A stretch of DNA of 64,000 nucleotides from Seohaeicola saemankumensis (GTDB lineage Bacteria > Pseudomonadota > Alphaproteobacteria > Rhodobacterales > Rhodobacteraceae): the NCBI RefSeq assembly GCF_042678485.1, contig NZ_JBHTKR010000001.1, positions 62,001 to 126,000 of the forward strand. The letters run 5' to 3'. The notes beneath the pieces are model-generated. The model made no database searches. It worked only from the letters and a program-made list of their open reading frames with translations, and was not told the origin of the DNA. The translations under genes and the position numbers were made by a program. Shown here piece after piece: positions 45,501 to 54,166 of this stretch; within the stretch, counting starts at the first letter, position 1; every line of letters starts with the position of its first letter.

Positions 45501-46310
45501 ATGCCCGACACCGCATTTTCCCAGGCCGAAACCTTTCCCGTGCCCGAGGGCATGTTCGCCGAAACCGTGACCGAGGTGCAGCATTACACCGACAGGCTGT
45601 TCCGCTTCCGCATCACGCGGCCTGCGTCCTTCCGGTTCCGGTCGGGTGAATTCGTGATGATCGGCCTGCCCAATGCGGCGAAGCCCGTGATGCGCGCCTA
45701 TTCCATCGCCTCGCCGTCCTGGGGCGAGGAGATCGAATTCTATTCGATCAAGGTTCCCGGCGGCCCGCTGACCGAACATCTGCAAAGAATCCAGCCGGGC
45801 GATACCGTTCTGATGAAGAAGAAACCCACCGGCACGCTGGTTCTGGATGCGCTCTTGCCCGGCAAACGCGTCTACATGTTCGCCACCGGCACCGGCATTG
45901 CCCCTTTCGCCAGCCTGATCCGCGATCCCGAGACTTACGAGAAATTCGAACAGGTCATCCTGTGCCACACCTGCCGCGACGCGGCGGAACTGACCTATGG
46001 GCATGATCTGGTCCGCGACCTGCGCGCCGATCCTCTGGTGGGCGAGGTGGCCGGCGGGCTGATCCACTACGCCACCACCACCCGCGAGGCGACGGGCAGG
46101 ATGGGGCGGCAGACCGACCTCATGGCCTCTGGGCGGATGTTTGCGGAACTTGGCCTGCCGCCGATCGACCCTGCCAGTGATCGCGGGATGATCTGCGGCT
46201 CGATGGCGATGCTGCGCGATACCAAGGCCGCGCTGGAGGGTTTCGGACTTGTGGAAGGATCAAACAGCATGCCCGCAACCTTCGTGGTCGAGCGTGCTTT
46301 CGTGGGCTGA
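45501..46310 (+). CDS. Ferredoxin-NADP reductase family flavoprotein (Fpr-like)
   Basis: A 269-residue FAD/NADP flavoprotein without an iron-sulfur domain. The FAD motif is RAYSIASPSW near residue 64; the NADP region has ATGTGIAPFASLIRDP near 130 and GMICGSMAML near 231; the end is VVERAFVG, the Fpr-type C-terminus. AGGAGGG precedes the ATG. Standing first in the rightward run and sharing the MarR-type operator, it could supply electrons to the reductase-like protein at 50 kb, or to the VanA-like Rieske oxygenase at 54 kb, which has no reductase beside it. Confidence 0.85.
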   Translation: MPDTAFSQAETFPVPEGMFAETVTEVQHYTDRLFRFRITRPASFRFRSGEFVMIGLPNAAKPVMRAYSIASPSWGEEIEFYSIKVPGGPLTEHLQRIQPGDTVLMKKKPTGTLVLDALLPGKRVYMFATGTGIAPFASLIRDPETYEKFEQVILCHTCRDAAELTYGHDLVRDLRADPLVGEVAGGLIHYATTTREATGRMGRQTDLMASGRMFAELGLPPIDPASDRGMICGSMAMLRDTKAALEGFGLVEGSNSMPATFVVERAFVG

Positions 46311-46324
46311 TCGTCACATTTGAT

Positions 46325-46368
46325 TTGACAGCCGGGCATGGCCCGATTTCTTATTCGTGTGCAAACAA
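46325..46368 (+). promoter_or_regulatory. Promoter and operator copy D before the hydroxylase operon
   Basis: A TTGACA box at 46325-46330 is followed at -10 distance by TTATTCG-TGTG-CAAACAA (46351-46368). The right arm fits the shared operator consensus TTGTTWG-N4-CWAACAA fully; the left arm has two changes. It lies about 45 bases before the FAD-subunit gene and probably sets up separate, coregulated transcription of the hydroxylase operon. Confidence 0.55.
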
Positions 46369-46413
46369 AATCAAGGCCGCCCGCCAGAGGTGGTCGACAA
46401 CGGGGAAGCTGCG

Positions 46414-47283
46414 ATGGGATATCTTGTTGCCGCATCATTGTCCGAGGCGCTGGAGGCGCTGGGCCGGCAGGATGCCGCCGTGATCGCGGGCGGGACCGAC
46501 TGGTTTCCGGCGCAGGGCCAGCGGCCGCTCAAGGGCGATCTGGTCGATATCACCCGCGTCCCTGAACTGCGCGGGATCTCGCGGGACACAGGCGACAAGG
46601 GCGGCTGGCGCATCGGCGGGGCCACGACATGGACCGATGTGATCCGCGCCGATCTGCCGCCCGCTTTCGACGGGCTGAAGGCAGCCGCGCGCGAGGTGGG
46701 TTCGATCCAGATCCAGAACGCGGGCACCATCGCGGGCAATCTGTGCAACGCCTCCCCCGCCGCTGATGGGGTGCCGCCCCTGCTGACGCTGGGCGCGGTG
46801 GTCGAGCTGGCCTCGACCGCGGGTACACGGCGCATGGCGCTTTCGGATTTCCTCAAGGGGCCACGCCAGACCGCGCGTATGCCGGGCGAGGTGCTGACCG
46901 CCCTGCATGTGCCGGACCTGCCCGAGGCCGCGCAAGGGGCCTTTCTGAAACTGGGCGCGCGGGAATATCTGGTGATATCCATCGCCATGGTGGCCGTGGT
47001 CGTGACGCTGGATCAGGGCCGGATCGTGCAGGCAGCGGTGGCTGTCGGGTCCTGCTCCGCCACGGCGCAACGGCTGCCGGCGCTTGAGGGCGATCTGGCG
47101 GGGCGCCGCGCGCAAGATGTGCTGGACGCGGGGGCAGGGATCATCGCATCCCGTCACCTTGCGCCGCTGTCACCCATCGCAGATGTGCGCGGCAGTGCGG
47201 AATACCGGCTTGAGGCGGCGGGCACGCTCTGCGCCCGTGCGCTGGCCATGGCGATAGAGCAGGGGGAACAGTCCCATGGATAA
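46414..47283 (+). CDS. Molybdenum hydroxylase FAD subunit (xanthine dehydrogenase family)
   Basis: A 289-residue FAD-binding subunit. Family motifs are AVIAGGTDWFPAQ near residue 21 and QIQNAGTIAGNLCNASPAADG near 97-117. The ATG at 46414 with GGGGAAG upstream is preferred to a longer frame. It overlaps the next gene, a fused iron-sulfur/molybdenum subunit, by eight bases. Together they should form a two-gene hydroxylase that inserts oxygen from water next to a ring nitrogen; in the nicotinate pathway this gives the 6-hydroxy compound. Confidence 0.87.
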   Translation: MGYLVAASLSEALEALGRQDAAVIAGGTDWFPAQGQRPLKGDLVDITRVPELRGISRDTGDKGGWRIGGATTWTDVIRADLPPAFDGLKAAAREVGSIQIQNAGTIAGNLCNASPAADGVPPLLTLGAVVELASTAGTRRMALSDFLKGPRQTARMPGEVLTALHVPDLPEAAQGAFLKLGAREYLVISIAMVAVVVTLDQGRIVQAAVAVGSCSATAQRLPALEGDLAGRRAQDVLDAGAGIIASRHLAPLSPIADVRGSAEYRLEAAGTLCARALAMAIEQGEQSHG

Positions 47284-50026
47284 GCGCACGGCACCGGATC
47301 TGACGGCCTTTCACCTGAACGGCCAGGTGGTCGAGGTGGCTGCGATGCCCGGCGAGCGCCTGTCCCACAGCTTGCGCGAAAGGCTGGGCGCGCGCGACGT
47401 CAAGATCGGCTGCAACGCGGGCGATTGCGGCGCTTGCACGGTGCTGGTCGATGGCGCGCCGGTCTGCGCCTGCCTGATGCCGGTGCAGCAGGCGGCGGGC
47501 ACGCGCGTCGAGACGCTGGCGGGTCTGGTCAAGGCCGATCCTCATGCCACAAGGCTGGTGGACAGCTTTCAGGCCCATCAGGCCGCGCAATGCGGGATCT
47601 GCACGCCGGGCATGATGGTGTCCGCCGTGGCGCTTTTGCGCGACAGGCCCACGCCTGACGCCGCACAGGTGCAGGATGCGCTGGGCGGGGTGCTGTGCCG
47701 TTGCACCGGCTATCGCAAGATCATCGACGCGGTGGTCGATGCCGGCGCGGGCGTGGCCCCCGCCGCCGAAGGCTCGGGCGATGTCGGCACCACGATCCGC
47801 CGTCTGGACGGGCTGCCCAAGGTCACCGGCACCGAGGCTTTCGGCGATGACGTGGCCCCCGCCGGTGCGCTGGTGTTGCGCGTCATCCGATCCCCCCATG
47901 CCCATGCGGGGTTCACCTTCGGCGATCTTGATGCCTTTCGCGCGGCCCATCCCGGCATCGTTGCCGTGCTGACCGCCGCCGATGTGCCGGGGCTGAACGC
48001 CTTTGGCGTGATCCCAGGTTTCATCGACCAGCCGGTCTTCGCGGTCGATCACGTGCTTTTCCGGGGCGATGCCGTCGCCGCCGTTGTGGGTGACGCCGAG
48101 GCGATGGCCCGCTTCGATCTTGCTGATTTCCCCGTCACATGGCAGGTGCGCGACGCGGTGATGGAGGTTGACGCCGCCCTTGCCCCCGGCGCGCCGCAAC
48201 TGCATCCGGGCCGCGACCGCAACATCATGTGCGGCGGCCATGTCGCCTGTGGCGATGCCGAGGCCGCGCTGTCCCGCGCGGATGTGACGATCGAGGGGCA
48301 GTTCACCACAGCCTTCGTCGAACATGCCTATATCGAACCCGAGGCCGGTTTTGCCGAAATGGACGGTGACCGTGTCGTGGTCCATGCCTGCACCCAGGCC
48401 CCGGTGATGGATCAGGAGGCGCTGATGCAGATCCTTGGCCTGCCGCGCGATCGCATCCGCATCGTGCCCACGGCGGTGGGCGGCGGCTTCGGCTCCAAGA
48501 TCGACGTGTCTTTGCAACCCTTCCTGGCGATTGCCGCGATCAGGACGGGGCGGGCGGTGCGGATGACCTATGACCGGGTCGAGACGATGCAATCCACCAC
48601 CAAACGCCACCCCGCGCAGATCACCATGCGGATCGGGGCCGGTCGTGACGGGCGTCTGTCGGGCATGACCTTCGACGGGGATTTCAACACCGGGGCCTAT
48701 GCCTCATGGGGGCCGACCGTGGCGAACCGGGTGCCGGTCCATGCCTCGGGGCCCTACCGCGTGGCGGATTACCGGGCGACATCGCGGGCGGTGAATACCC
48801 ATTGCGTCCCCGCTGGTGCATTCCGCGGTTTCGGCGTGCCGCAATCAGCCATCGCGCAGGAAAGCCTGTTCGATGATCTGGCGGGCAAGCTGGGCTTGGA
48901 CCCGCTGGAGTTACGCATCCTCAACGCGCTTGATAACAACCTGCCCACGGTCTGCGGGCAGGTCTTTGCACAGGGTGTCGGGATCAAGCCCTGCCTTGAG
49001 GCCTTGCGCCCCGCATGGGCGGCGGCAAAGGCCGAATGCGACACGTTCAACGCCAGCAACACCACCCATAAACGCGGGGTCGGGCTGGCGGCGGGCTGGT
49101 ATGGCTGCGGCAATACCTCGATGCCAAACCCCTCGACCATCCGGGCGGGGCTGCGCGCCGATGGCACGGTCGTGCTGCATCAGGGGGCGATGGATATCGG
49201 GCAGGGGTCGAACACGGTGATCCCGCAGATCTTCGCCCGCGCCTTCGGTGTGCCGGTGCACCGGGTCGCGCTGATCGGCGCCGATACCGACCTGACGCCG
49301 GACGCGGGCAAAACCTCGGCCAGCCGCCAGACCTTCGTGACCGGCAATGCGGCGCGTCTCGCGGGCGAGGCGCTGCGCGCGGCGGTGCTGTCGCAGGTCA
49401 ATGCCAGCCCCGATGCGGTGATCACGCTTGATCCGTCGGGCGTCACCGTCACCGACGGGGCGCAAAGCTTCACCCTCGATCTGGCGCGGCTGACGCCCAA
49501 CCCCGCAGGCTATGTGCTTGAGGTGAACGAGACCTACGATCCCCCCACCAAACCGCTGGACAAGAACGGCCAGGGCGAACCCTATGCCCAATACGGCTAT
49601 GCCGCGCATCTGGTGGTGGTCGATGTGGACATCGCCCTTGGCCGTGTCCGCCCGCTGCGCTTTGTCGCCGCCCATGACGTGGGGCAGGCGATCAACCCGC
49701 TGCTGGTTGAGGGTCAGGTGCAGGGCGGCATCGCCCAGGGCATGGGCATGGCGCTGATGGAGGAATATATCCCCCATCGCACCGAAAACCTGCATGACTA
49801 CCTGATCCCCACCATCGGGGATGTGCCCCCGATCGAGACGCTGATCGTCGCGGTGCCGGATGCCCACGGGCCCTACGGCGCCAAGGGGCTGGGGGAACAT
49901 GTGCTGATCCCCACGGCGCCTGCGATCCTCAATGCCATCAAACACGCCACCGGCGCGCGGATCACCCGCGTGCCCGCCACCCCCGCGCGGGTGCGCGCCG
50001 CGCTGAAGGAGGTCGGACATGCCTGA
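47276..50026 (+). CDS. Molybdenum hydroxylase fused [2Fe-2S] and molybdopterin subunit
   Basis: A 916-residue fusion. Residues 1 to about 155 carry two [2Fe-2S] clusters: Cys46, Cys51, Cys54, Cys64, then Cys106, Cys109, Cys141, Cys143. Residues about 170-916 are the molybdopterin part, with the substrate loop AFRGFG at 515-520 as in xanthine and nicotinate dehydrogenases, and the catalytic Glu874 in GAKGLGE. The fused order resembles the purine hydroxylase style rather than separate CoxS and CoxL. It overlaps its neighbours by eight bases each. The operon points to a pyridine-carboxylate substrate. Confidence 0.88.
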   Translation: MDKRTAPDLTAFHLNGQVVEVAAMPGERLSHSLRERLGARDVKIGCNAGDCGACTVLVDGAPVCACLMPVQQAAGTRVETLAGLVKADPHATRLVDSFQAHQAAQCGICTPGMMVSAVALLRDRPTPDAAQVQDALGGVLCRCTGYRKIIDAVVDAGAGVAPAAEGSGDVGTTIRRLDGLPKVTGTEAFGDDVAPAGALVLRVIRSPHAHAGFTFGDLDAFRAAHPGIVAVLTAADVPGLNAFGVIPGFIDQPVFAVDHVLFRGDAVAAVVGDAEAMARFDLADFPVTWQVRDAVMEVDAALAPGAPQLHPGRDRNIMCGGHVACGDAEAALSRADVTIEGQFTTAFVEHAYIEPEAGFAEMDGDRVVVHACTQAPVMDQEALMQILGLPRDRIRIVPTAVGGGFGSKIDVSLQPFLAIAAIRTGRAVRMTYDRVETMQSTTKRHPAQITMRIGAGRDGRLSGMTFDGDFNTGAYASWGPTVANRVPVHASGPYRVADYRATSRAVNTHCVPAGAFRGFGVPQSAIAQESLFDDLAGKLGLDPLELRILNALDNNLPTVCGQVFAQGVGIKPCLEALRPAWAAAKAECDTFNASNTTHKRGVGLAAGWYGCGNTSMPNPSTIRAGLRADGTVVLHQGAMDIGQGSNTVIPQIFARAFGVPVHRVALIGADTDLTPDAGKTSASRQTFVTGNAARLAGEALRAAVLSQVNASPDAVITLDPSGVTVTDGAQSFTLDLARLTPNPAGYVLEVNETYDPPTKPLDKNGQGEPYAQYGYAAHLVVVDVDIALGRVRPLRFVAAHDVGQAINPLLVEGQVQGGIAQGMGMALMEEYIPHRTENLHDYLIPTIGDVPPIETLIVAVPDAHGPYGAKGLGEHVLIPTAPAILNAIKHATGARITRVPATPARVRAALKEVGHA

Positions 50027-51521
50027 CGACAATGCCCCGAACCCCACGTCCGAAAAGATTCGCTGCGATGCCTGTCCGGTGATGTGCTACATCGCCGATG
50101 GCAAGGCGGGTGCCTGTGACCGCTATGCCAATCATGGCGGCACGCTGGTCCGCCTCGATCCGCTGACGGTGATCCAGGGCGGCGCGCAGGCCGTGGCTTT
50201 TCTGGATCAGGGTGAGAACGCGCAGGACTGGGATGGCGATGTCATCCAGGGCAACCGCACCTTCGTGACCGCCGTGGGCGCGGGCACCACCTATCCCGAT
50301 TACAAACCCGCCCCCTTCATCGTCTCCCAGCAGGTCGAGGGCGTGGACATGGTCACCGTCGTGACCGAAGGCATCTTCAGCTATTGCGGCGTCAAGGTGA
50401 AGATCGACACAGACCGCCACATCGGCCACGAACGCGCCATCGTGCGGGTGGAGGGCGAGGCGATCGGCCATGTGATGACCGCCGAATACGGCTCCAAGAT
50501 GCTGTCGCTGGGCGGGGTGGAACATCTGACCGGCGGGTCCAAGAAGGAAGGCCGCGTGACCTGCGACGCGCTGATGCGCCTGTGCAACCGCGAACCGGTC
50601 GAGATGCAGATCGACGATGGCGTGACCATCGTGGTGCAGGCGGGCCATGCGCCGATCATCAACGGCACTCCGGAAAAGCTGATGCGCGTGGGTTGCGGCT
50701 CGGCCACGATCGGGATGTTCGCCAAGCAATGGTACGGCCATGTCGATGAGGTGGTCGTGGTCGATGACCATATCACCGGCGTACTCAGCGAGCATGAGGC
50801 GGGCAAGGGCCTCGACATGCGCCTGTCGGGCATCAAGGTGAAGGGCCGCAAATCCACGCCGGGGCGCTATTTCCAGGTGGCCGATCCCGGCACCGGCTGG
50901 GGCGGCACCAATGTCGAAGACCCGCTGACCATCCTCAAGCCCGCCGATCCGAAACTGGCATGGCCGGGCCTGCGCCTGCTGATGATCTCCACCACGGGCG
51001 AGCAATGGGCCTATTACATCCTTGATGAAAACTTTGTCCCGCAACCGGCCGACATCACGCCGCCGCTGCTGGCCACCGCCGAGCGGATCGCGGAAAACTG
51101 CGAACCTTCGCTCTGCTCGGTGCTGTTCATGGGCGGTGCGGGCGGCAGCTTGCGCGCGGGCGTCACCGAAAACCCCGTGCGTTTGACCCGCTCGGTCAAG
51201 GACGCGCTCACCTACGTCTCCTGCGGCGGGGCCGAGGCTTATGTCTGGCCCGGTGGCGGTATCACCGTGATGGCCGATGTGATGGACATGCCCACCAATT
51301 CCTTCGGCTATGTGCCGACCCCGGCGCTGGTCGCCCCGATCGAATTCACCCTGCGGCTGGCCGATTACGCGGCCTTGGGCGGGCATGTGGATCACGTGCG
51401 GCCCGTCGAGACAGTGCTGACACCCGCGATCCGCAAGGTGCTGCCGAACATCAGCCAGCCTGATCCGCATGATCCGCAGAATTACCGCTGGCGGCCTGAT
51501 CGAAAGGGGCGGCGCGGATGA
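50019..51521 (+). CDS. hnr: 6-hydroxynicotinate reductase-like iron-sulfur flavoprotein
   Basis: A 500-residue protein recognised as the 6-hydroxynicotinate reductase family from CDACPVMCYIADGKAGACDR, which holds Cys16, Cys19, Cys23 and Cys33 for an iron-sulfur cluster, and long conserved text such as GIFSYCGVKVKIDTDRHIG and TYVSCGGAEAYVWPGGGI. The E. barkeri enzyme reduces 6-hydroxynicotinate to its tetrahydro-oxo form and has covalent flavin and several Fe-S clusters. A GCGSATIG stretch (Thr230) somewhat resembles ApbE-type flavin attachment sites; this is a guess. It overlaps the hydroxylase gene by eight bases and the ApbE-related gene by four. Confidence 0.8.
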   Translation: MPDDNAPNPTSEKIRCDACPVMCYIADGKAGACDRYANHGGTLVRLDPLTVIQGGAQAVAFLDQGENAQDWDGDVIQGNRTFVTAVGAGTTYPDYKPAPFIVSQQVEGVDMVTVVTEGIFSYCGVKVKIDTDRHIGHERAIVRVEGEAIGHVMTAEYGSKMLSLGGVEHLTGGSKKEGRVTCDALMRLCNREPVEMQIDDGVTIVVQAGHAPIINGTPEKLMRVGCGSATIGMFAKQWYGHVDEVVVVDDHITGVLSEHEAGKGLDMRLSGIKVKGRKSTPGRYFQVADPGTGWGGTNVEDPLTILKPADPKLAWPGLRLLMISTTGEQWAYYILDENFVPQPADITPPLLATAERIAENCEPSLCSVLFMGGAGGSLRAGVTENPVRLTRSVKDALTYVSCGGAEAYVWPGGGITVMADVMDMPTNSFGYVPTPALVAPIEFTLRLADYAALGGHVDHVRPVETVLTPAIRKVLPNISQPDPHDPQNYRWRPDRKGRRG

Positions 51522-52390
51522 CAGGGCCGGTTTCTGCCTTGCTGGATGACGGGCGGTTGCACCTGCAACATGGCCCCATCGACCTGATCATCGGGGTCGA
51601 GGCGCCGGATGACGCGACCTGCCGCATCGCCTATCGCGCGGCGCGCGACCGCTTTGCCACCGTGCTGGATGAACTGGTGCCGGAACTGCCCCTGTTGCGC
51701 GCACCCCTTGGCGCGGCACCTCAGGGCCAGATCGCCCGTCGGATGCACCGCGCCTGCGGAACCGTGGCGCAGGGCGATTTCGTCACTCCCATGGCCGCCG
51801 TGGCAGGCTCGGTCGCGGATACGGTGCTGTCCGCCATGCTGGCCGCGACGCCGCTGATCCGCGCCCATGTGAACAACGGCGGCGATATCGCGCTGCATCT
51901 GGCGCCGGGCGCGGAATACCGCGCCGCCATCGCCGGGCTGGACGGGCAACTGGCGGGCCAGATCACGCTGCGCGCCACAGACGGCGTTGGCGGCATTGCC
52001 ACTTCGGGGCAGGGCGGGCGCAGCCTCAGCCTGGGTATTGCGGGGGCGGTGACGGTGCTGGCGCGCGATGCCGCCACGGCGGATGCCGCCGCCACGCTGA
52101 TTGCCAACGCGGTCGATCTGCCGGGGCATCCGGCGATCACGCGGCAACCCGCCTGCGATGTCTGGCCCGACACCGATCTGGGCGCGCGCCCGGTCGTGAC
52201 CCATGTCGCCCCGCTGCCCCCCGCAGATATCGCCCGCGCCCTGTCACATGGCGTCACCCGCGCGCAGGCGATGATCGACACCGGCGCCATTGCCGCCGCA
52301 GCACTGGTCCTGCAAGGTCAGGGCGTTACGGTCGGAGATTTCGAAGACGGGGCCACGGCCCTCAAGGAAAGGAGCCTCTCATATGCCTGA
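51518..52390 (+). CDS. UPF0280 family protein (ApbE-related)
   Basis: A 290-residue protein of the UPF0280 family, related to the ApbE FMN transferase fold. Visible family text is MAAVAGSVADTVLSAM, then HVNNGGDIALHLAPG near residue 125, and GIATSGQGGRSLSLGIAGAV near 170, the last two corresponding to ApbE's NxGGD and GIxTSG blocks. A later TVLARDAATADAAATLIANA also fits. It overlaps the reductase gene as ATGA. Because the characterised 6-hydroxynicotinate reductase holds covalent flavin, a flavin-transfer role on that protein is an attractive inference. There is no signal peptide, unlike typical ApbE. Confidence 0.8.
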   Translation: MTGPVSALLDDGRLHLQHGPIDLIIGVEAPDDATCRIAYRAARDRFATVLDELVPELPLLRAPLGAAPQGQIARRMHRACGTVAQGDFVTPMAAVAGSVADTVLSAMLAATPLIRAHVNNGGDIALHLAPGAEYRAAIAGLDGQLAGQITLRATDGVGGIATSGQGGRSLSLGIAGAVTVLARDAATADAAATLIANAVDLPGHPAITRQPACDVWPDTDLGARPVVTHVAPLPPADIARALSHGVTRAQAMIDTGAIAAAALVLQGQGVTVGDFEDGATALKERSLSYA

Positions 52391-52967
52391 GGTCGAGATA
52401 CGCAAATTCGCCAGTGTCGTGGAAGAGGTCTTCCACGAAGGCGGGCCCCGCGCCACCACGCCGCTGCGCCGCGCCGCCGTGATCGCGGTGATCCGCAATC
52501 CCTTCGCGGGCGCTTATGTCGAGGATATCCAGCCCTTCATGGAAGACCTCAAGCCGCTGGGCCTGATGATGGCGAACCGGCTGGTGGAGCTGCTGGGCGG
52601 TGACCCTGCAATCGTCGAAGGCTATGGCAAAGGCGCCATCGTCGGCGCGGCAGGCGAGCTGGAACATGGCGCGCTGTGGCATGCGCCGGGTGGCTATGCC
52701 ATGCGCGAGGTGCTGGGCGACGCCATGGCGATCGTGCCCTCCACCAAGAAGGTCGGCGGGCCGGGCACCCGGCTCGACGTGCCGATCACCCATATCAACG
52801 CATCTTATGTGCGCAGCCATTTCGACGCGATGGAACTGGGCCTGAACGACGCGCCGCGCGCCGATGAAATGGCGCTGATGCTGGTCATGACGACCGGCCC
52901 GCGTGTTCATAACCGCGCCGGTGGCCTTGCCGCCGACAAGATCACAGGAAAGGACGGGCTGAGATGA
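52383..52967 (+). CDS. DUF1185 (amino acid synthesis family) protein, first copy
   Basis: A 194-residue protein of Pfam PF06684, recognised by AVIRNPFAGAYVEDIQP, YGKGAIVGAAGELEHGALWH, VPSTKKVGGPGTRLDVPITH and YVRSHFDAMELGLNDAPRADE. Crystal structures of family members show a variant of the Bacillus chorismate mutase fold; the reaction is not established. Its start overlaps the UPF0280 gene by eight bases and its end overlaps the second copy as ATGA, so both copies probably act together in the same pathway. Confidence 0.82.
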   Translation: MPEVEIRKFASVVEEVFHEGGPRATTPLRRAAVIAVIRNPFAGAYVEDIQPFMEDLKPLGLMMANRLVELLGGDPAIVEGYGKGAIVGAAGELEHGALWHAPGGYAMREVLGDAMAIVPSTKKVGGPGTRLDVPITHINASYVRSHFDAMELGLNDAPRADEMALMLVMTTGPRVHNRAGGLAADKITGKDGLR

Positions 52968-53548
52968 GCGCCGATATCCGCAAACTGGCCGTCTGGGTCG
53001 AGGAAACCCATACCGAGATGGGCAAAACCATCACCCCCGCCACCCGCAAGGCCGTGGCGGTGGCGGTCATCGCGAACCCCTATGCCGGGCGCTACGCCGA
53101 TGATCTGTCCGCGCTGATCGAGATCGGCGCCGAACTGGGCGGGCTGCTGGGGGCGCGCTGCGTCGCGGCCCTTGGGATCGCGCCGGGCCAGGCGCAAAGC
53201 TATGGCAAGGCCGCCATGGTCGGCGAGGGCGGAGAACTGGAACATGCCGCCGCCATCCTGCATCCCAAACTGGGCGCCCCCCTGCGCGCGGCGGTGGAAA
53301 AGGGCGCGGCCCTGGTACCGTCGTCGAAAAAGATGGGCGGGCCGGGTCAGGTGCTGGACGTGCCGCTGGGCCACAAGGACGCGGCTTACGTGCGCAGCCA
53401 TTTCGACGGGATCGAGGTGCGGCTGAACGATGCGCCACGGGCAGGCGAGATCATGGTGGCTGTCGCCGTGACCGACAGCGGCCGCCCCTTGCCGCGTGTC
53501 GGCGGGCTGACCCATGCCGAGGCCGAAGGCAAGGACGGGCTGCGCTGA
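52964..53548 (+). CDS. DUF1185 (amino acid synthesis family) protein, second copy
   Basis: Also 194 residues and clearly paralogous to the preceding gene: AVIANPYAGRYADDLSALIE, YGKAAMVGEGGELEHAAAIL, VPSSKKMGGPGQVLDVPLGH and YVRSHFDGIEVRLNDAPRAGE. The GGELEH and SKK segments are kept in both copies, while many surface residues differ, as expected of two subunits of one heteromer or two enzymes for successive intermediates. It ends the rightward operon and converges on the MarR gene. Confidence 0.82.
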   Translation: MSADIRKLAVWVEETHTEMGKTITPATRKAVAVAVIANPYAGRYADDLSALIEIGAELGGLLGARCVAALGIAPGQAQSYGKAAMVGEGGELEHAAAILHPKLGAPLRAAVEKGAALVPSSKKMGGPGQVLDVPLGHKDAAYVRSHFDGIEVRLNDAPRAGEIMVAVAVTDSGRPLPRVGGLTHAEAEGKDGLR

Positions 53549-53589
53549 TCCTGCGGGATGCGTCGGATTTTGAGTATTTGAAGAACGAT

Positions 53590-53616
53590 GAAGGGGGGCG
53601 ACCTGCGCGCCCTTCC
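53590..53616. terminator. Possible terminator between the DUF1185 and MarR genes
   Basis: In the 72-base convergent gap, a G-rich arm (AAGGGGGGCG) and CGCGCCCTT can fold with one bulge around ACCTG. It is in the right place for a shared terminator, but the pairing is imperfect. Confidence 0.35.
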
Positions 53617-53620
53617 TCTG

Positions 53621-54049
53621 TCAGAGCTTGTCCAGCAGTTCCAGAAGCCGCTCCATCTCGCGGCGGGTCAGGTTCGCGGCGGTCACCTCGGAGATCCGGT
53701 GCGCCGTTTCTATGGCCTGGGCGGCGAAGTTGCGCCCCTCCGGGGTCAGGGAAATATCCAGCCGGCGCATGTCAGAGGTGCTTTTGCTGCGTCGTACCAG
53801 CCCCTTGGCGCGAAGCCGGTCGACCACGCCCTTGGTCGTGGCCGCATCCATGCCCACCAGCCGACCCAGCTGATTCTGCGAGATCGTATCCTCGTCCATC
53901 AGCTTGGCCAGCACGGCAAATTGCGTGGGCGTCACATCCGGCATCATCCGGGCGAAAACCTCGAGGTGTTTCTGGTTGGCCAGCCGCAGTTTGAAGCCGA
54001 TCTGGTCCTCCAGCCGATAGGTCGACCTTTCCCGGTTCTCGATGTCCAT
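53621..54049 (-). CDS. MarR family transcriptional regulator
   Basis: A 142-residue MarR regulator. The winged helix covers about residues 36-100: TPTQFAVLAKLMDE, ISQNQLGRLVGMDAATTKGV, then VDRLRAKGLVRR and the wing SDMRRLDISLTPEG. I prefer the ATG at 54049 with GGAGGAAAG upstream; a GTG at 54124 would add 25 residues. It is divergent from the Rieske oxygenase gene, with an operator copy between them. It is the likely owner of the TTGTTWG-N4-CWAACAA sites spread over 44-54 kb. Confidence 0.87.
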   Translation of the reverse strand: MDIENRERSTYRLEDQIGFKLRLANQKHLEVFARMMPDVTPTQFAVLAKLMDEDTISQNQLGRLVGMDAATTKGVVDRLRAKGLVRRSKSTSDMRRLDISLTPEGRNFAAQAIETAHRISEVTAANLTRREMERLLELLDKL

Positions 54050-54166
54050 CCGCCGTCTTTCCTCCGGGGGCTGCGTGCCTTGCGCGCCGTTGTCTTGCCC
54101 GTGATCCGTGCAGTAGTGTTTCACGAAAGCGGGGCGGGGTCCATTTCCTGATTACGCCAGAAAAAT

